Source: Bacillota bacterium
Lineage (GTDB): Bacteria > Bacillota > DSM-12270 > Thermacetogeniales > Thermacetogeniaceae
Length of the DNA stretch: 7,330 bases
Assembly: GCA_030627585.1 (NCBI GenBank)
Contig: DAOURU010000048.1
Span: 1 to 7,330 of the forward strand
Direction of reading: 5' to 3'
Shown here: piece by piece, positions 5,285 to 7,330 of the stretch
Layout: each line of letters starts with the position of its first letter
Numbering within the stretch: the first letter of the stretch is position 1
Translations under genes and position numbers: made by a program
Notes under the pieces: generated by a model
Told to the model about the DNA's origin: nothing
What the model saw: only the letters and a program-made list of their open reading frames with translations
Database searches by the model: none

Positions 5285-6190
5285 ATGTCAAATAAAACAA
5301 CGGTTACTATTAAAGGCAAAAATCTCCAGCTTTCGAATTTGGAAAAAGTATTTTATCCGGCGCGCGGCTTTAAAAAGGCCCAGGTCATCGACTACTACAG
5401 CCGGATTGCCCCGGCGCTGCTGCCGCACCTCAAGGATCGTCCGGTAACTTTTAAACGCTACCCCGACGGCGTGCTGGGCAAATTTTTTTATCAGAAGGAA
5501 TGCCCGGAATACCGGCCTGAGTGGCTGCGCACGGCACCGGTTTGGAGCGGAAGCAACGACCGGAACATCAATTTCTGCCTCCTTAACGAGCTGCCCTCCT
5601 TGGTCTGGGCGGTTAATCTTGCTGCCCTGGAGCTGCACACCTCTCTCTCCCTGGCCCAGGACCCCCTGACACCTACGGTTCTGGTGTTCGATCTCGATCC
5701 CGGCCCCCCGGCCGCCATTATCGAATGCGCCCGGATCGGACTCTGGCTGCGCGATCTTTTTGAGCACATGGGACTGCAGAGCTTCCCGAAGACCTCCGGT
5801 CTCAAAGGCCTGCAGGTTTATGTTCCGCTCAATGTCCCGGCTACCTATGCACAAACGAAAAGCTTCGCGAAGGCGTGTGCCGAACTCCTTGAACAGCAGC
5901 ATCCCAACCTGGTTGTTTCAAAAATGAATAAAAAATTGCGGGCCGGCAGGGTCTTCATCGACTGGAGCCAGAATGACGGCCACAAGACCACCGTCTGCGT
6001 CTATTCCCTGCGCGCCCATGAGCGTCCCACCGTGTCCACACCACTAAACTGGGCGGAGGTAGAGTCCGCCCTTGCAAAAAAAGACCCGGAATTGCTTGTC
6101 TTTGATGCCGGGCAGGTTCTCCAACGCTTTGAACAGTTTGGCGACCTTTTTGCGCCGGTGCTCACTCTGAAACAAAAACTCCCAATTTAG
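5285..6190 (+). CDS. LigD-type primase-polymerase domain protein (NHEJ polymerase), stand-alone
   Basis: A 301-residue archaeo-eukaryotic-primase-superfamily polymerase matching the POL domain of bacterial LigD. This enzyme fills or extends ends, preferring ribonucleotides, during Ku-dependent non-homologous end joining. Visible landmarks are LSNLEKVFYP (16-25, the usual domain entry), RPVTFKRYPDG (52-62), LAALELHTS (112-120, conserved H118), the catalytic metal-binding VFDLDPG (D136, D138), TSGLKGLQVYVPLN (170-183), FIDWSQND (third carboxylate D226) and SLRAHERPTVSTPLNW (241-256). Length equals a single POL domain, so ligase and phosphoesterase domains are absent, as in organisms that encode the NHEJ modules as separate genes. 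No ku or ligase gene lies in the window. The SGxKGLH motif has Gln (Q177) where many LigD proteins have His. ATG at 5285 has a modest GGGAAG ribosome binding site. It is monocistronic as far as seen and converges on the oxidoreductase gene. Confidence 0.93.
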   Translation: MSNKTTVTIKGKNLQLSNLEKVFYPARGFKKAQVIDYYSRIAPALLPHLKDRPVTFKRYPDGVLGKFFYQKECPEYRPEWLRTAPVWSGSNDRNINFCLLNELPSLVWAVNLAALELHTSLSLAQDPLTPTVLVFDLDPGPPAAIIECARIGLWLRDLFEHMGLQSFPKTSGLKGLQVYVPLNVPATYAQTKSFAKACAELLEQQHPNLVVSKMNKKLRAGRVFIDWSQNDGHKTTVCVYSLRAHERPTVSTPLNWAEVESALAKKDPELLVFDAGQVLQRFEQFGDLFAPVLTLKQKLPI

Positions 6191-6197
6191 GTTATAA

Positions 6198-7330
6198 CTA
6201 AGCACTCCCCGGGGCCGGTTCCTGTCCGCACCCGCTTTCCCTGTCCCAACCGCGCAGTCGGTAGTACTCGTCAAGCATCTGTTCAAAATTTTCTCTGCTC
6301 AATCTTTCTCCTGCTGCCGGCCCGGTTGCGATGGGTTCTGTCAAAATCCGCTCCGGGGGGTAGTCATCGTTGCGCCGGATACCCTCCCGGCAGTTAAAGA
6401 GGCGCTCTGTATTAACAATTCGTTCACCAATTTTTTCAAGCTCTCCTTTTGAGATGTTCCATCCCGTTGCTGTGCGCAAGAGCCGGGTGAAGTGGGCGGG
6501 GCGCAGTGGTTTCAGGGCGATTCCTTCCAGCTTGCAGAGTCCTAAGGAGTCAACCACTGCATGCCAATTTTCATGCCAGATAATTAACAGAGGTTTAGTT
6601 GCGTATTCGCGCCAGTATTCCGGAGTGACTTCGATTCCGATTTCCTCACGGACTGCATCCCGGTAAAGATCGGGAGCTACTTCGTACAAGGGCAATGACC
6701 TCAGGTGATCTCCTCCCCGGCTGGATACCGCGAAACCCAGGGCCATGCCTTTTATGTTGCGCACGTCTGTGGCCGGGTATTCCAAACCTTTAGTATGCAC
6801 CACTAATTTTACGGCTTCTGGCCCCAGGGTTTGCGCGGCCCGCAGTGCCCCCTCCGCCAGGAAATCTCCGATGCCTTCCCGATACGCAATCTTCTCGATT
6901 ATTGCCACAATTCCTTGATGGTCGCCCCAGGTGGTTTCCAGGCCTTTGAGAATCCCTTTTTCGGCACACTCAAGCGCCCAACTGATTACAGAACCGGTAG
7001 AAATGGTGTCAAGACCCAACTGGTTGGCAAGGGTATTCGCGCGGAGCAGGGAGGCGAGGTTGCTGTTTCCGCATTTGGAGCCGAAGGCTGACATGCTTTC
7101 GAACTCGGGGCCCTCTCCTATTGTTCCGCCGTAAATCCCTTCCTTAATGCAGTAAACGCGGCTGCAGCCGACAGGACAATTAAAGCATGCCTTCCGGCCG
7201 ACAACATATTCTTTGTATAAACGGTCAGCATTTAAAGCATTGGCACCCTCAAAGGTAGATGCCTGGAAGTTGCGGGTTGGTAGGACGCCCAGATCCTGGA
7301 GCAATTTGGTTAGCAGAGGGGTGCCAAGTG
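6198..7330 (-). CDS. aldehyde ferredoxin oxidoreductase, C-terminal 376 residues (5' end outside window)
   Basis: A tungsten (or molybdenum) bis-pterin enzyme that interconverts aldehydes and carboxylic acids with ferredoxin as electron partner, in the cytoplasm of anaerobes. The frame is open to the window edge. An internal TTG at 7304 is not the start, because family sequence continues upstream of it (G-T-P-L-L-T-K). Landmarks are LPTRNFQ, the cluster motif CFNCPVGC (CX2CX3C), GEGPEFESMSAFGSKCGN, the pterin-binding EYPATDVRNIKGMALGF and SRGGDHLRS, and the late cysteine in SLGLCKL that supplies the fourth [4Fe-4S] ligand. The family is about 600 residues, so roughly the first 220-230 are missing here. 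The C-terminal tail (from about RGWDRESGC) is the usual variable end. The stop at 6198-6200 is 7 bases from the polymerase stop. The substrate range (tungsten AOR versus a relative) cannot be fixed from this part. Confidence 0.95.
   Translation of the reverse strand, partial: LGTPLLTKLLQDLGVLPTRNFQASTFEGANALNADRLYKEYVVGRKACFNCPVGCSRVYCIKEGIYGGTIGEGPEFESMSAFGSKCGNSNLASLLRANTLANQLGLDTISTGSVISWALECAEKGILKGLETTWGDHQGIVAIIEKIAYREGIGDFLAEGALRAAQTLGPEAVKLVVHTKGLEYPATDVRNIKGMALGFAVSSRGGDHLRSLPLYEVAPDLYRDAVREEIGIEVTPEYWREYATKPLLIIWHENWHAVVDSLGLCKLEGIALKPLRPAHFTRLLRTATGWNISKGELEKIGERIVNTERLFNCREGIRRNDDYPPERILTEPIATGPAAGERLSRENFEQMLDEYYRLRGWDRESGCGQEPAPGSA

Noticed and set aside
5288..5902. 204-codon open frame opposite the polymerase gene
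   Set aside because: Shadow of a strongly conserved gene in GC-rich DNA; its residues match no motif and it has no translation signal.

Overview
The window looks like chromosomal DNA of an anaerobic Clostridia-type Firmicute, perhaps of the Pelotomaculum/Desulfotomaculum kind. This is inference from gene content and gene signals, not from a database match. The signs are a tmRNA tag ending in ALAA, strong AGGAGG-type ribosome binding sites, a well-supported TTG start, an aldehyde ferredoxin oxidoreductase, a PflX-like radical SAM protein and a stand-alone LigD-type polymerase. Gene strands switch often and most units appear to be one or two genes long.

Positions 1-1332 are a decayed junction. 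The 3' part of ssrA (tmRNA) runs to its CCA at 255. Against it, on the minus strand, lies the frameshifted C-terminal end of a large serine recombinase. About 160 bases further on is a plus-strand ZIP-family metal transporter that lacks its N-terminal third and carries a one-base frameshift. Both broken genes have lost their 5' ends towards the same spot (about 619-775). This fits an integrative element once sitting at the ssrA 3' end that was later removed by a deletion.

Positions 1333-2757 hold two minus-strand genes: an endonuclease/exonuclease/phosphatase-family protein (stop next to the ZIP remnant stop) and a small coiled-coil protein with a recent heptad duplication. A 307-base divergent upstream region follows. 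It contains a two-codon ORF with a full ribosome binding site.

Positions 2758-4202 hold a D12-class (Dam/DpnM-like) adenine DNA methyltransferase with no restriction enzyme beside it. It is followed by a 12-bp-stem inverted repeat and a convergent, previously uncalled 55-residue ORF with an excellent ribosome binding site. Behind that is a possible 3' gene remnant just downstream of the radical SAM gene.

Positions 4203-7330 hold the PflX-like radical SAM gene (minus), divergent from a LigD-type primase-polymerase (plus). The polymerase converges, with a 7-base gap, on an aldehyde ferredoxin oxidoreductase gene (minus) whose 5' end lies outside the window. The polymerase would serve non-homologous end joining, but no ku or ligase gene is present here. 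I see no clearly new multi-gene system. The most unusual items are the ssrA-adjacent recombinase remnant, the orphan small ORF, the stand-alone polymerase with Gln at a usual His position, and the heptad-repeat protein.
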